The translations under genes were made by a program, and so were the position numbers. From assembly GCA_964451325.1 (NCBI GenBank), contig CAYVHO010000012.1, positions 1-64,000 on the forward strand: 64,000 nucleotides of DNA, in the 5' to 3' direction. The notes under the pieces are model-generated. The model saw only the letters and a program-made list of their open reading frames with translations. It had not been told where the DNA came from and ran no database searches. The DNA comes from JAADHI01 sp964451325. Lineage in GTDB: Bacteria > Nitrospirota > Nitrospiria > SBBL01 > JAADHI01. Below, in pieces: positions 15,852 to 24,708 of this stretch (position 1 is its first letter; every line of letters begins with the position of its first letter).

Positions 15852-17210
15852 ATGCGAAAGCTTTTTGGTACGGATGGTGTCCGAGGTGTTGCCAATGTGG
15901 AACCCATCACAGTTGAAACAGCGATGAAGCTGGGGCGTGCCGCGGCCCATATTTTCAAACACAAAGAAGGTCGTCATCGTATTGTAATCGGAAAAGACAC
16001 ACGTATTTCCTGTTACATGATTGAGTCTGCCTTAACCTCTGGCATTTGTTCCCTCGGGGTCGATGTTATTTTAGTCGGACCCTTACCCACACCCGCCGTT
16101 GCGTTTATGGCCCGTTCGCTGCGTGTCGATGCCGCGGTCATGATCTCTGCTTCACACAATTCTTTTCAAGACAACGGGATTAAATTCTTTTCAAAAGAAG
16201 GGTTTAAGTTGCCCGATCAGGTTGAACACCAAATTGAAGATCTGCTTTTTTCTGGCGAGATTGATGCGATCCGTCCAACAGCGAAGGAAATCGGGAAGGT
16301 CTTTCGGCTGGATGATGTTGAGGGACGCTATATTGAGTTTGTGAAGCGGTCTTTGCCCAAAGACCTGGATTTGGTCGGTTTGAAAATCGTCGTGGACTGT
16401 GCCAACGGTGCATCTTATAAAGTTGCTCCGACCGTTTTACAGGAATTGGGGGCGGATGTCATTGCCTTGAACAATCACCCCAATGGCACCAATATTAATG
16501 CCAATTGTGGTTCAACGTATCCCGAAGCATTACAGAAGGCTGTGATTGAACACAAAGCCCATGTGGGCATTGCGCTGGATGGGGATGCAGATCGTGCCCT
16601 TTTTGTGAACGAAAAAGGCAAAATTGTAGATGGCGATGCCTTGCTTGTTACTTTTGCGCTGGCCATGCAGGAAGATCGTCGTTTAAAGGGTGAGACCCTT
16701 GTGACGACTTTAATGAGCAACATGGGGGTTGAATTGGCGCTGAATCCAAGGCGGATTCATGTGCTGCGGACCCAGGTTGGAGATCGTTATGTGATTGAAC
16801 GGATGTTGAATGGGGCTTACAACCTTGGTGGCGAACAATCGGGGCATTTGATTTTTTTGGATTACAATACCACGGGGGATGGTGTCATTACGGCACTTCA
16901 GTTTTTGGCTTTAATGGTTCGCAGTGGTAAATCGGTCTCAGCATTGACAAATTGTATGACCCCTTTGCCCCAGGTTTTGAAAAATGTGAGGGTCAGAGAA
17001 AAACGTGATCTGGCTGAAATTCCGGAGATCCAGCAAAAAATTACGGATTGTGAACAAAAATTGGGCAGTGACGGGCGAATATTGGTGCGTTACTCGGGCA
17101 CAGAGTTGTTGCTCCGGATTATGATTGAGGGAGAAGATGGCGCGGTCATTTCAGAGATGGCTGAAACCTTGGCGGAGATGGTTCAAAAAAAGATAGGGGC
17201 CAAAAAATGA
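15852..17210 (+). CDS. glmM: Phosphoglucosamine mutase
   Basis: The 452-residue enzyme converts glucosamine-6-phosphate to glucosamine-1-phosphate for peptidoglycan and LPS. The N-terminus MRKLFGTDGVRGVAN, the phosphoserine loop MISASHNSFQDNGIKFF, the metal loop GIALDGDADRALFV, the substrate loop LGGEQSGHLIFLDYNTTGDG and the C-terminal phosphate loop RYSGTELLLRIMIEG are all present. A TTG lies one codon before the ATG, and ATG at 15852 was taken as the start to match homologs. Its TGA stop lies within the ATGA that starts the downstream cytochrome gene, so the two are translationally coupled. Confidence 0.97.
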   Translation: MRKLFGTDGVRGVANVEPITVETAMKLGRAAAHIFKHKEGRHRIVIGKDTRISCYMIESALTSGICSLGVDVILVGPLPTPAVAFMARSLRVDAAVMISASHNSFQDNGIKFFSKEGFKLPDQVEHQIEDLLFSGEIDAIRPTAKEIGKVFRLDDVEGRYIEFVKRSLPKDLDLVGLKIVVDCANGASYKVAPTVLQELGADVIALNNHPNGTNINANCGSTYPEALQKAVIEHKAHVGIALDGDADRALFVNEKGKIVDGDALLVTFALAMQEDRRLKGETLVTTLMSNMGVELALNPRRIHVLRTQVGDRYVIERMLNGAYNLGGEQSGHLIFLDYNTTGDGVITALQFLALMVRSGKSVSALTNCMTPLPQVLKNVRVREKRDLAEIPEIQQKITDCEQKLGSDGRILVRYSGTELLLRIMIEGEDGAVISEMAETLAEMVQKKIGAKK

Positions 17211-18010
17211 GCAAACGAGCGCTTTATGCCGTATTGATCTCTTTCATTTTGATCGGAGGCTTTGGCGGATTAGAAATGCTTGGCGCGTCTCCCCTAGAAG
17301 ACGTTTTTCAAACCGGACACAATTTGATGGTTTCTGAGGCAGATGCGAGCAAGAGCTGCACTGTCTGTCATACCGATGAAATTCCTTGGCAGGGTGACAA
17401 CAAAGACGCCACAGCAGGGCAAAAATCCGCCAAAACTATAAACCCTCCGCCACTTTGGCAGAAAAGTCACTCTAAGAAAGCACCTTATCGTACAATGCAA
17501 AGTCTGCCTCCAGACGAACATCCCTATAATCATCCCACGGGGACTTCGATGGTGTGTCTCTCTTGTCATGACGGCGCCTTAGGGACAGACATGCATGGTA
17601 TCAATGTGGGTAATCCGCGTGTCGGGGCCTCCGCAAATGTGCCTTTTGACGGGATGTGGGGCAAGCGAGGTGCCCCTCCCTTGAGTCGTCTTGATCACCC
17701 CATTTCTATTCCTTATCCCCGTTTACCCAACGGCAAGTTTATTCCCCTAAATCCAACTGTCACCCAGTTTCGATATTGGGCGCTTCCAGACCGTCAAGCG
17801 GACGGTTTGGTCTTGCCGACTTCCGGGACTTCAGCCTATCTCGATCTACCTGTCGGAGAGGTTTCCGGTACGGATCACTTGTCTTCTCTCGTGCGGACGA
17901 CGGGAGGGATGCTTGAATGTGACAGTTGTCACAATCCTCACAGTGAGCAAATTCGACCCTTTCTCAGAGCTCCCTCTGCTGATCTCTGCCTCGTTTGTCA
18001 CGACCGTTAG
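17207..18010 (+). CDS. Secreted tetraheme c-type cytochrome (doubled CXXCH type)
   Basis: The 267-residue protein starts with an uncleaved or cleaved N-terminal hydrophobic segment (ALYAVLISFILIGGFGGLEM). It has four CxxCH heme sites: CTVCH at residues 51-55, CLSCH at about 118, CDSCH at about 243 and CLVCH at the extreme C-terminus. The segments CLSCHDGALGTDMHG and CDSCHNPHSEQIRPFLRA are typical of doubled-CXXCH cytochromes. It should sit in the periplasm and shuttle electrons. Its start overlaps the glmM stop by ATGA, an odd pairing of a cell-wall enzyme with a cytochrome. The heme ligands and partner cannot be assigned. Confidence 0.85.
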   Translation: MSKRALYAVLISFILIGGFGGLEMLGASPLEDVFQTGHNLMVSEADASKSCTVCHTDEIPWQGDNKDATAGQKSAKTINPPPLWQKSHSKKAPYRTMQSLPPDEHPYNHPTGTSMVCLSCHDGALGTDMHGINVGNPRVGASANVPFDGMWGKRGAPPLSRLDHPISIPYPRLPNGKFIPLNPTVTQFRYWALPDRQADGLVLPTSGTSAYLDLPVGEVSGTDHLSSLVRTTGGMLECDSCHNPHSEQIRPFLRAPSADLCLVCHDR

Positions 18011-18202
18011 CATTTTTTAATGATCCTTCCAGTCGATTTATCGCGCATCTGCAATCCTTAAGATCCCAGAAATGGCGGTCTTAGGGGTCTTGTGCTACCT
18101 TCTTAAGAGGGAGATCCTGTTTGTGACGGTGGCCTTTTTGGTCCGTTCATCCTGCCATTCATCTATAATTTCCCGTAAAACATTCAGATGTAAACAGGCC
18201 CA

Positions 18203-19513
18203 ATGGAGATGAACAAAACGATGAAAGTCCTTGTCGTTGAACCCACGCTGACCTACAAGCTATTACTGCAATCCCTCTTTAATGATCGCGCTTGTGAGAC
18301 CGTGCTGGTCTCCTCGGGAAGTGAGGGTTTATTGTCCGTAAAAGAGACTTCGTTTGATTTGATTTGTGTGTCTTTGCATTTAGAAGATATGACCGGAATC
18401 GATTTCTGCCGAACTTTACGTGCAGCAGGGGATAAAACTTTGCCGATTGTGATGATGACCTCTGAGGAAGAGAAACGGATTTTTGAAGAAGGCATGGCAG
18501 CGGGTGTGACTGAGATTTTTAGAAAAGAAGATCTCTTGGCCATTACAAAATATTTAACCACCTTTAAAGCTCAGCAAGTTGCGGACAGTCGTTTAGCGGG
18601 AAAGGTGCTTTGTGTTACAGATAATCGACCCCTTTCAAACCTCTTGCAGACACAACTGAGCCGAATGGGACTTAAGATTGAACGGTGCCGTTCAGGTGAA
18701 GGTGCTTTTGAGAAATTCGAGACTTCCGACTATGATTTAATTATTACAGACACTTTACTCGCGAACCCTATGAGTGGTTTGGCCCTTGTTCGAGAAGTGA
18801 GACAGAGCCCCCTGAAGAAGAGGACGATTCCGATTCTTGTGCTTTCAAGTTTCAAAGATGATGCCCGTAAAATTGAGACCTTACGCAGTGGGGCGAATGA
18901 CTATGTCGCAAAGCCTGTTCTCGAAGCAGAACTGGCTGCACGCGTCCGAAATTTGATCACCAATAAAAAACTACTGGATCAGGTCGAGGCGCAGCAGACG
19001 CGTTTAAAGGAAATGGCGATGACCGATCCCTTGACGACCCTGTATAACCGTCATTGTCTGAACGAAATCGCTCCGGGATATATTAGCGAGGCGGGGCGGC
19101 ATGACCTTCCACTGAGCCTTGTTGTCATTGATTTGGATAATTTTAAAGATGTAAATGATACCTATGGTCATCATGCAGGGGATCAGGTCCTGGTGCAAAT
19201 CGCCGACTTGCTTAAAAAATCGTGTCGGCAGGAAGACATTGCTGCACGTTTTGGTGGCGAAGAATTCCTGCTGCTCTTGCCGTATTGTAATGGACGAGAT
19301 GCGGTAAAAAAGGCCGATGTCTTGAGAAGGAAAATTGAGGATTTGCAGCCGAATGGGATTCAAATCACAGCAAGTTTTGGTGTGAGTCAGTTACCCGAAG
19401 GCGGTTTATTGACTTTTGAAGAGATTTTTGTTTTGGCGGACAAGGCGGTCTATGAAGCCAAACGAGGGGGGAGAAACCTTGTTGTGTTGAGTCAGGAAGA
19501 TGAGGCTTTTTGA
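18203..19513 (+). CDS. PleD-like diguanylate cyclase with two receiver domains
   Basis: The 436-residue protein has two tandem REC domains (about 7-125 and 135-250) and a C-terminal GGDEF domain (about 270-430). The GGDEF active site is RFGGEEFLLLL, with the substrate region DLDNFKDVNDTYGHHAGDQV. An RQED motif five residues before GGEEF is the allosteric RxxD site for product inhibition. The second REC domain has a normal-looking phosphoacceptor stretch (YDLIITDTLL) and the lysine in YVAKPVLEAE. In the first, the equivalent region is FDLICVSLHLEDM, where the acceptor aspartate appears replaced, so it may act only in dimerisation. It makes cyclic di-GMP, and a PilZ-type receptor is encoded next door. 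Confidence 0.93.
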   Translation: MEMNKTMKVLVVEPTLTYKLLLQSLFNDRACETVLVSSGSEGLLSVKETSFDLICVSLHLEDMTGIDFCRTLRAAGDKTLPIVMMTSEEEKRIFEEGMAAGVTEIFRKEDLLAITKYLTTFKAQQVADSRLAGKVLCVTDNRPLSNLLQTQLSRMGLKIERCRSGEGAFEKFETSDYDLIITDTLLANPMSGLALVREVRQSPLKKRTIPILVLSSFKDDARKIETLRSGANDYVAKPVLEAELAARVRNLITNKKLLDQVEAQQTRLKEMAMTDPLTTLYNRHCLNEIAPGYISEAGRHDLPLSLVVIDLDNFKDVNDTYGHHAGDQVLVQIADLLKKSCRQEDIAARFGGEEFLLLLPYCNGRDAVKKADVLRRKIEDLQPNGIQITASFGVSQLPEGGLLTFEEIFVLADKAVYEAKRGGRNLVVLSQEDEAF

Positions 19514-19522
19514 GGGTTTTTC

Positions 19523-19867
19523 CTACTCAAACTGGTCGGCATATTGCAAATAAGAAATTAAAAGCGGATGTTCTTTTTGTGTCAGTGTGAAAAATGAGAT
19601 ACCGAGGGCTCTGAAGTTGCCATCCTGTTTTTCCCATACGATTTTGCCTGAGACCGTTTCACCTTTCGCCTCTCCTGAGCGTTGTGAAAAATAAATCCGG
19701 ACCTCTACAGGGTCTTGCCCTTCGACCTCGTCTCGTGTAAAACCACCGATCCCTCCAAACCCAATATTGGCACGCAGCAGGTTAATCTGTGGTTTGCCTT
19801 CATGGGGCAGGACTTCTGTCCTAAGATGAAAAGTGCTTCGTTGGTCTTCCCGACGTTCTTCCTGCAT
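19523..19867 (-). CDS. PilZ-domain protein (c-di-GMP receptor)
   Basis: The short cytoplasmic protein of about 114 residues shows the PilZ hallmarks: an N-terminal arginine cluster (EERREDQRSTFHLRTEV) followed by the NIGFGGIGGF segment, which fits the D/NxSxxG motif in degenerate form (Gly in place of Ser). The rest (EVRIYFSQ... KIVWEKQDGNFRALGISF) matches the PilZ barrel. It probably binds cyclic di-GMP, although the altered second motif may weaken binding. The ATG at 19867 was preferred over a TTG at 19888 that overlaps the upstream gene. It is convergent with the PleD-like cyclase gene, whose stop is only 10 bases away. Confidence 0.75.
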   Translation of the reverse strand: MQEERREDQRSTFHLRTEVLPHEGKPQINLLRANIGFGGIGGFTRDEVEGQDPVEVRIYFSQRSGEAKGETVSGKIVWEKQDGNFRALGISFFTLTQKEHPLLISYLQYADQFE

Positions 19868-19877
19868 TAGATGATTC

Positions 19878-20582
19878 TTAAGTCTCAATAATTGGATAGA
19901 TGTAATACAACATCACATAAGTCGCAGTGCTGGTAATCAGGGCAATGACATAAAGCACCATTGTAAAGGTCCCGATTTTTCGATGTCGTGCGGCCCCGTC
20001 AGGCAGAAGCCGTTCAATGGTGCGCTCAAAAATCAACATGATGGCGATGATCAAAAAGCAGGAGACCCAAACCATGACGCGCCCCATAGGGCCACCTCGA
20101 ATGATCGCAATGAGTCCCAGTACCCCAGCAGATACGAAGAGGATTCTTTTGAGCGTTTTGGAGGAAACCTTGAGTGGGCCGATGATAAGCTGGCGGTTTT
20201 CTTTATTTTTTATAGATGAACGATATCCGAGGATGATCATGTAAATGGCCAAAACGAGGCCTAAAGAAATAACAATGATGTGAATCAGTAAAATAGGAGA
20301 GAATATGTTGTTGTAAACCCAGTCGGGGCCACCAAAACCTTCTCGGCCTTCGACAGAAAGGGCGCCCAGTCCACGCGCCAGATAATAAATCGTGAAATAA
20401 GCGAGCATCGCGATCATGCCCCAGAGGGTGACCAGATGATGTCGCTGGCCTTGACCTTTGCGGGCCTGCTGCCATCCGTAAACAAAGAGGATCGTAAAAA
20501 ACCAAGCCATGACCGAAGAGACATCCGCCCCGAATGTCCCATAAGGGGAGAGAAAACCGGGGGAGGTTAAAAATTCTTCCAT
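19878..20582 (-). CDS. DUF420-like six-helix membrane protein
   Basis: The 234-residue integral membrane protein has about six hydrophobic helices. The last part (HRKIGTFTMVLYVIALITST, TYVMLYYIYPIIET) matches the ending of DUF420 proteins, which are often encoded near cytochrome oxidase assembly genes. Conserved histidines occur in GQRHHLVTLW and ILLIHIIVIS. An AGAGGAGC ribosome-binding site precedes the ATG. The gene sits upstream of the PilZ gene on the same strand and downstream of a methyltransferase gene. No oxidase genes are near. A role in oxidase or cytochrome assembly is possible by family, but is not shown by the context. Confidence 0.65.
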   Translation of the reverse strand: MEEFLTSPGFLSPYGTFGADVSSVMAWFFTILFVYGWQQARKGQGQRHHLVTLWGMIAMLAYFTIYYLARGLGALSVEGREGFGGPDWVYNNIFSPILLIHIIVISLGLVLAIYMIILGYRSSIKNKENRQLIIGPLKVSSKTLKRILFVSAGVLGLIAIIRGGPMGRVMVWVSCFLIIAIMLIFERTIERLLPDGAARHRKIGTFTMVLYVIALITSTATYVMLYYIYPIIET

Positions 20583-20623
20583 GATATGCTCCTCTGGATT
20601 TGATTAATCAGTAGCTGCATGCT

Positions 20624-21607
20624 TTATATGTATTTTGTGCCAGCCAAAATTGTATTTTTTTCCATTTCGACGATATTGCCGAAACCCGCTTTTTTCATCC
20701 ATTCCCGGATTTGCTGGCCCTTAAAGCAGCGGCCTTTTTCGGAGTAAACCATCATATGCATGGAGAAAATGGCATTCCAGCCGGGCTCGCTGTTATTATC
20801 TCCGATAAACATATCTTTTAGAATCAGAACACCGCCCGTAGCGGTCGCATCGTAAAGCCTTTGTACCAGGGCCATATTTTCGGCTTCGGTTTGGTAATGG
20901 AGAATGTCGGACGCAAAGACGACATCAAAAGGGCTCGGCAGTTGTCCTTTATTAAAATTGCCTTCGACTAAGTCGATCCGGTCTAATAAACCTTCTTTTT
21001 CGATGTTTTCTCGGCTGATTTTGAGGGTTTGTGGCAGATCAAAGAGCGTGGTCTTCAAGTGAGGATACCGCTTTGCAAAGGCGATGGAAAAAGCGCCGCC
21101 ACCACCCCCCACATCGAGCAGTGTTTTGTAGGCGGCGAGGTCAATTTTTTCAGCCAGGGCCGGTGCAACACGTTGTGCCATACGGTGCAGTACTCTTGAA
21201 ACCGTTGCGCCCAAAGCAGGATGGCTGATAAAGATATTATCTTTGACTGCCGGTTTTCCCGTGCGGACTATTTCTTCAAGTTTGCCCCAATGATTCCACT
21301 CCGCATCTTGCAATAACATGAGCTCCCCCATATAAAACCGACTGGTTTTCACCAGAAACTCGGCCAGTTCGGGGATATTTTTGTAAGCATCTCCTTCACG
21401 TTTAAGCAGACCCATCGTAACGAGGGCATCCATCAGTCGTGTTAAGGCATCCGCATCCGCACCAATTTCTGTCGCAAGCTGTGTCGCAGGTTTGGGGCGC
21501 TCGTCCAGAGGGGTGTAAAGATCCAGCTTGACGGAAGTCAGGAAAATTTTCGCTTCCCAGTAATAGCCCATTTGAAAAAGCGAAGGAACGGATATTTCAG
21601 ATGCCAC
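20624..21607 (-). CDS. SAM-dependent O-methyltransferase-like protein (family 2 type)
   Basis: The 327-residue protein has an N-terminal winged-helix dimerisation domain (VKLDLYTPLDERPKPATQLA, DALTRLMDALVTMGLLKREG). A Rossmann methyltransferase domain follows, with motif I LLDVGGGGGAFSIAFAKRYP, the acidic loop LFDLPQTLK and VVFASDILHYQTEAENMALV. This layout is that of plant-type and hydroxyindole O-methyltransferases. The substrate is unknown. The start was set at GTG 21607, not 21661, because AAGGAG lies seven bases before it and homologs start near here. It is transcribed in the same direction as the DUF420-like gene, 41 bases upstream of it. Confidence 0.85.
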   Translation of the reverse strand: MASEISVPSLFQMGYYWEAKIFLTSVKLDLYTPLDERPKPATQLATEIGADADALTRLMDALVTMGLLKREGDAYKNIPELAEFLVKTSRFYMGELMLLQDAEWNHWGKLEEIVRTGKPAVKDNIFISHPALGATVSRVLHRMAQRVAPALAEKIDLAAYKTLLDVGGGGGAFSIAFAKRYPHLKTTLFDLPQTLKISRENIEKEGLLDRIDLVEGNFNKGQLPSPFDVVFASDILHYQTEAENMALVQRLYDATATGGVLILKDMFIGDNNSEPGWNAIFSMHMMVYSEKGRCFKGQQIREWMKKAGFGNIVEMEKNTILAGTKYI

Positions 21608-21810
21608 GATGAATCTCCTTTGATCACCTATAACGTAAAACTTGGAGTGGAGTATAGCCATTTCAAAGTATTCAGGTCAATACGGTGTCGCCTCAGCGCA
21701 TTTGAGGTACAGGCATTTTAGGGTATTGCACAGGATTAAATCTTCCTATTTTTCTTACGTAATCCATGTATTTTTGTTGACAGAGAAAGGGGAAAGGATA
21801 CACTAACAGT

Positions 21811-23163
21811 ATGGTCAAGGTCTTCATTATCGGCGCAGGAGATGGTGGAAAAGCGGTGCTCAGTCGTCTCTTACACTTTAACTGGTTTGAAATCGTGGGT
21901 GTGGCTGATTTAAACCCGGATGCCCCGGCGATTCGTTTGGCGCGAGAGGCCAATCTCCCTGTTTTTTTGGAAGATCCACTTCACTTACTTCAAAGTATGT
22001 CCATTGATCTTGTTTTTGATTTAAGTGGAAATCCCATTATCGGTCATCAGCTGATCCAAATTTCAGAAAATAATTTTGATGTGGCGACCGGTGAAGTGGC
22101 CCATGTCTTGTGGGACGTGATCCGGGAGCTTGAAGATCGGGAAGCACGGATCAAACAACGTTTGGGTGAAAACCAGATCTTGCTTGAAGTCAGCATGATT
22201 CTTTCTCGTTCGGAAACCCCTGAAGAAATTTTTCAAAGCATTGTTGCAGGGGCGATGCGTATTACGGGTATGCCTGCGGGTTCCCTTTCCGTGTATAATA
22301 AACATAATCACGAGCTTTTTTTAGTGGCGACCAAGGGTTTGTCTTCCGAATTTTATAAAAATGGTTCTTATCGCGTGAGACCGGGAGGTTTGACGGAACA
22401 TATCCTTTCAAACAAAGATCCCATTTTGATTCCAGATCTGTCTGATTTTCCTGCGTTTGATAACCCGGTTGTCTTAAAAGAGGGGATTCGCTCACTGATT
22501 GCCATCCCTTTGATTTCAGATAAAGGCCCCATCGGGATTTTATATAACGACGCTTTTGAAGCCAGACGCTTTTCGTCTTCCTTGACTGCGAGCCTTAAAA
22601 TGTTAGCGACACAGGCGGTCATTGCCATTCAAAAACAGCAAGCATTTGAAAAAATTAAAGATCTGTCTATTCGAGATCCTTTGACAGGGCTTTACAATCG
22701 ACGTTATTTAAACAAGGTACTCTCTTCTGAAATTGGTCGAGCACTCCGTCTTAATCGTTCGCTTTCACTGATTTTATTTGATATCGACAACTTTAAGCGT
22801 ATTAATGACCAATATGGTCACGTCAAAGGGGATCATGTCCTTCAAGCCCTGGCTGAATGTTTTGAACTCATGATCCGCCCCTACGATATTCTTTCTCGTT
22901 TTGGAGGGGAAGAATTTCTAATTTTAATGTCTGAAACGGATGAGCAGAAAGCCATTGCGTCCGCGGAACGCCTGAGAACGTCTGCTGCTGCACTTGATTT
23001 GTTGCCGGATGGCTCCCAAGTGACTTGTAGTTTTGGTGTCTGTACCTTGGGGCGAATTGAAAAAGAGAGCATCACTCCCAAAGAATTTATCGAATGTGCA
23101 GATCAAGCCCTGTATCGCGCAAAAAATGCAGGTCGTAACCGCGTTTGTATTTATGGTGAATAG
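21811..23163 (+). CDS. Diguanylate cyclase with N-terminal Rossmann-like and GAF domains
   Basis: The 450-residue protein has three parts. Residues about 1-110 look like a dinucleotide-binding fold (MVKVFIIGAGDGGKAVLSRL, EIVGVADLNPDAPAIRLA, DLVFDLSGNPIIGHQ). Residues about 130-280 form a GAF domain (ILLEVSMILSRSETPEEIFQ, IRSLIAIPLISDKGPIGILY). Residues about 290-450 form a GGDEF domain with active site RFGGEEFLILM and DIDNFKRINDQYGHVKGDHV. RPYD, five residues before GGEEF, is the RxxD inhibition site. It should make cyclic di-GMP. The NAD-binding-like front end on a cyclase is unusual and suggests a sensor for a nucleotide or redox state; that is inference. A strong ribosome-binding site (AGAAAGGGGAAAGG) lies upstream. 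Confidence 0.88.
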   Translation: MVKVFIIGAGDGGKAVLSRLLHFNWFEIVGVADLNPDAPAIRLAREANLPVFLEDPLHLLQSMSIDLVFDLSGNPIIGHQLIQISENNFDVATGEVAHVLWDVIRELEDREARIKQRLGENQILLEVSMILSRSETPEEIFQSIVAGAMRITGMPAGSLSVYNKHNHELFLVATKGLSSEFYKNGSYRVRPGGLTEHILSNKDPILIPDLSDFPAFDNPVVLKEGIRSLIAIPLISDKGPIGILYNDAFEARRFSSSLTASLKMLATQAVIAIQKQQAFEKIKDLSIRDPLTGLYNRRYLNKVLSSEIGRALRLNRSLSLILFDIDNFKRINDQYGHVKGDHVLQALAECFELMIRPYDILSRFGGEEFLILMSETDEQKAIASAERLRTSAAALDLLPDGSQVTCSFGVCTLGRIEKESITPKEFIECADQALYRAKNAGRNRVCIYGE

Positions 23164-23175
23164 AGGTATTTCCTG

Positions 23176-23559
23176 ATGTGGAAAGTTTTCATCACGCTGG
23201 TTCTTGTGATTTTTGTTTTTAGTTCGGATTCTGCGCGGGCCTTTGAATTTGATTCTCCCGCAGAAGGGGAAATTGTTGAGGCAGGGACGACGGTTCAGGC
23301 AAAGATTGACCTTGGGGATTTCCCGATTCCCTTCGGGGTCTTTTTTTCGGCCCCTCAAGGCATTTCAAGTTTTAAACTCGATCCGATTGCCCCTTTTAGG
23401 TGGACGTTTAAAATTCCGGCGGATTATTACGGCCCGCTCACCCTCTGGGCCGTTGTCCGGCGTTACGTCCCCATCGCTTATTCCCCTAGCGCAAGTGTCA
23501 CGATTTTTGTCGTTCGACCCGCACTCCGGCTGTCTTTATCTTCGTCAGATTCTTTTTAG
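23176..23559 (+). CDS. Small secreted protein of unknown function
   Basis: The 127-residue product starts with a clear signal peptide (VFITLVLVIFVFSSDSARAF). The mature part (DSPAEGEIVEAGTTVQAKID... FRWTFKIPADYYGPLTLWAV) is beta-rich and resembles an Ig-like domain of the type found in periplasmic or surface proteins. It lies 12 bases downstream of the GAF-GGDEF gene on the same strand and is probably co-transcribed. Its last 15 bases overlap the 3' end of purK, which is read toward it. I do not recognise a specific family. Confidence 0.65.
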   Translation: MWKVFITLVLVIFVFSSDSARAFEFDSPAEGEIVEAGTTVQAKIDLGDFPIPFGVFFSAPQGISSFKLDPIAPFRWTFKIPADYYGPLTLWAVVRRYVPIAYSPSASVTIFVVRPALRLSLSSSDSF

Positions 23560-24705
23560 TTTTTTCAGAAGATCTTGCACCTGCAGTGCTTGTCTTGAAA
23601 GCTGAATGGGGTCTGAGTCCGTGAGCGTGATATGGCCCATTTTTCTGCGTTCTTTGATTTCTTGTTTACGATAGTCGTAGATTCGAAGACCGGAAAAAGA
23701 TAAAAGCTTTTTCAGCGAGACTTCATTTCTAAGTGTCCGTATTTCATCTCCCAGCACGTTGAGCATGATGGCTGGGCTTAAGAGACGTGGTGGAACGAGG
23801 GGTAGATTGCAGAGGGTTCTGAGCTGTTGTGTATATTGAGAAATATCACAGACATCCATCGTTGCGTGTCCCGAATTATGGGGTCGGGGGGCAATTTCAT
23901 TGATCAGCAAGTCATCATTTTCCAATAGAAAAAGTTCGATACAAAAAAGTCCGACCCCTTCAAGCGCCGTAATAAGCGATTTCCCCAGTGAAGCAACACG
24001 CTCAGAAAGTGTTTCTGAAATGTCTGCCGGGATTTTTGAAAGACGCAAGATGCCGTTTTCGTGGGTATTTTCGGAAACCGGATAAGTCACGACCTCCCCA
24101 TATACATTTCGCGCCACAATGACAGAAAGTTCTTTTGAAAAGTGTGCGACTTTTTCGAGAATCCACCCACCGTCGCAAGGTTTAAGTGTTCGACCCAGAT
24201 CGGACGCAGCCTTTGCATTTGAAAGTCGCCATTGTCCGATTCCGTCGTAACCCGCCGTTGCGGTTTTACAGATTAACGGAAACCCTAATTTCTCAGCAGC
24301 AGCGCCAAGTTTTGTTTGATGCAAAATCGCAAGATAGGGCGTGACTGGAAAACTTTGCTCACTTAAAAAACCTTTTTCTAAAATACGATTTTGAAGGCGA
24401 TTTAAAACGGCGCTGCCAGGGCGAACCGGTTTTTCAGATTCAATGGAGGCCACGAGCGCGACGGGAATATTTTCCCACTCGTAAGTAATGACCGCATTTT
24501 CTTGAATAAAGCGTTTAAGGGACTTCGTGTCTTCAAAATCCGTTTGAATGCTGCGGTCTGCCCAGGCGTGGGCGGGTGCTCCAGGATCGGGATCCCAAAC
24601 GGCGACTCGATAACCCATTTGTTTTGCCGAGATTGTAAGGAAAGTCCCGAGTTGTCCGCCGCCGAGTATCCCGATTTGTTGATCAGGTAGAATTATTTTG
24701 CACAC
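23545..24705 (-). CDS. purK: N5-carboxyaminoimidazole ribonucleotide synthase
   Basis: The 386-residue ATP-grasp enzyme carboxylates aminoimidazole ribonucleotide at N5 in purine synthesis. It starts with the glycine loop IGILGGGQLGTFLTISAKQM. The ATP-grasp core follows: FPLICKTATAGYDGIGQWRL (ATP-binding loop), VVTYPVSENTHENGILRLSK and NEIAPRPHNSGHATMDVC (metal and substrate binding). Length is normal for PurK. purE ends four bases upstream on the same strand, so they form a purEK operon. The last 15 bases overlap the end of the convergent small secreted protein gene. Confidence 0.96.
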   Translation of the reverse strand: MCKIILPDQQIGILGGGQLGTFLTISAKQMGYRVAVWDPDPGAPAHAWADRSIQTDFEDTKSLKRFIQENAVITYEWENIPVALVASIESEKPVRPGSAVLNRLQNRILEKGFLSEQSFPVTPYLAILHQTKLGAAAEKLGFPLICKTATAGYDGIGQWRLSNAKAASDLGRTLKPCDGGWILEKVAHFSKELSVIVARNVYGEVVTYPVSENTHENGILRLSKIPADISETLSERVASLGKSLITALEGVGLFCIELFLLENDDLLINEIAPRPHNSGHATMDVCDISQYTQQLRTLCNLPLVPPRLLSPAIMLNVLGDEIRTLRNEVSLKKLLSFSGLRIYDYRKQEIKERRKMGHITLTDSDPIQLSRQALQVQDLLKKLKRI

Positions 24706-24708
24706 ATC

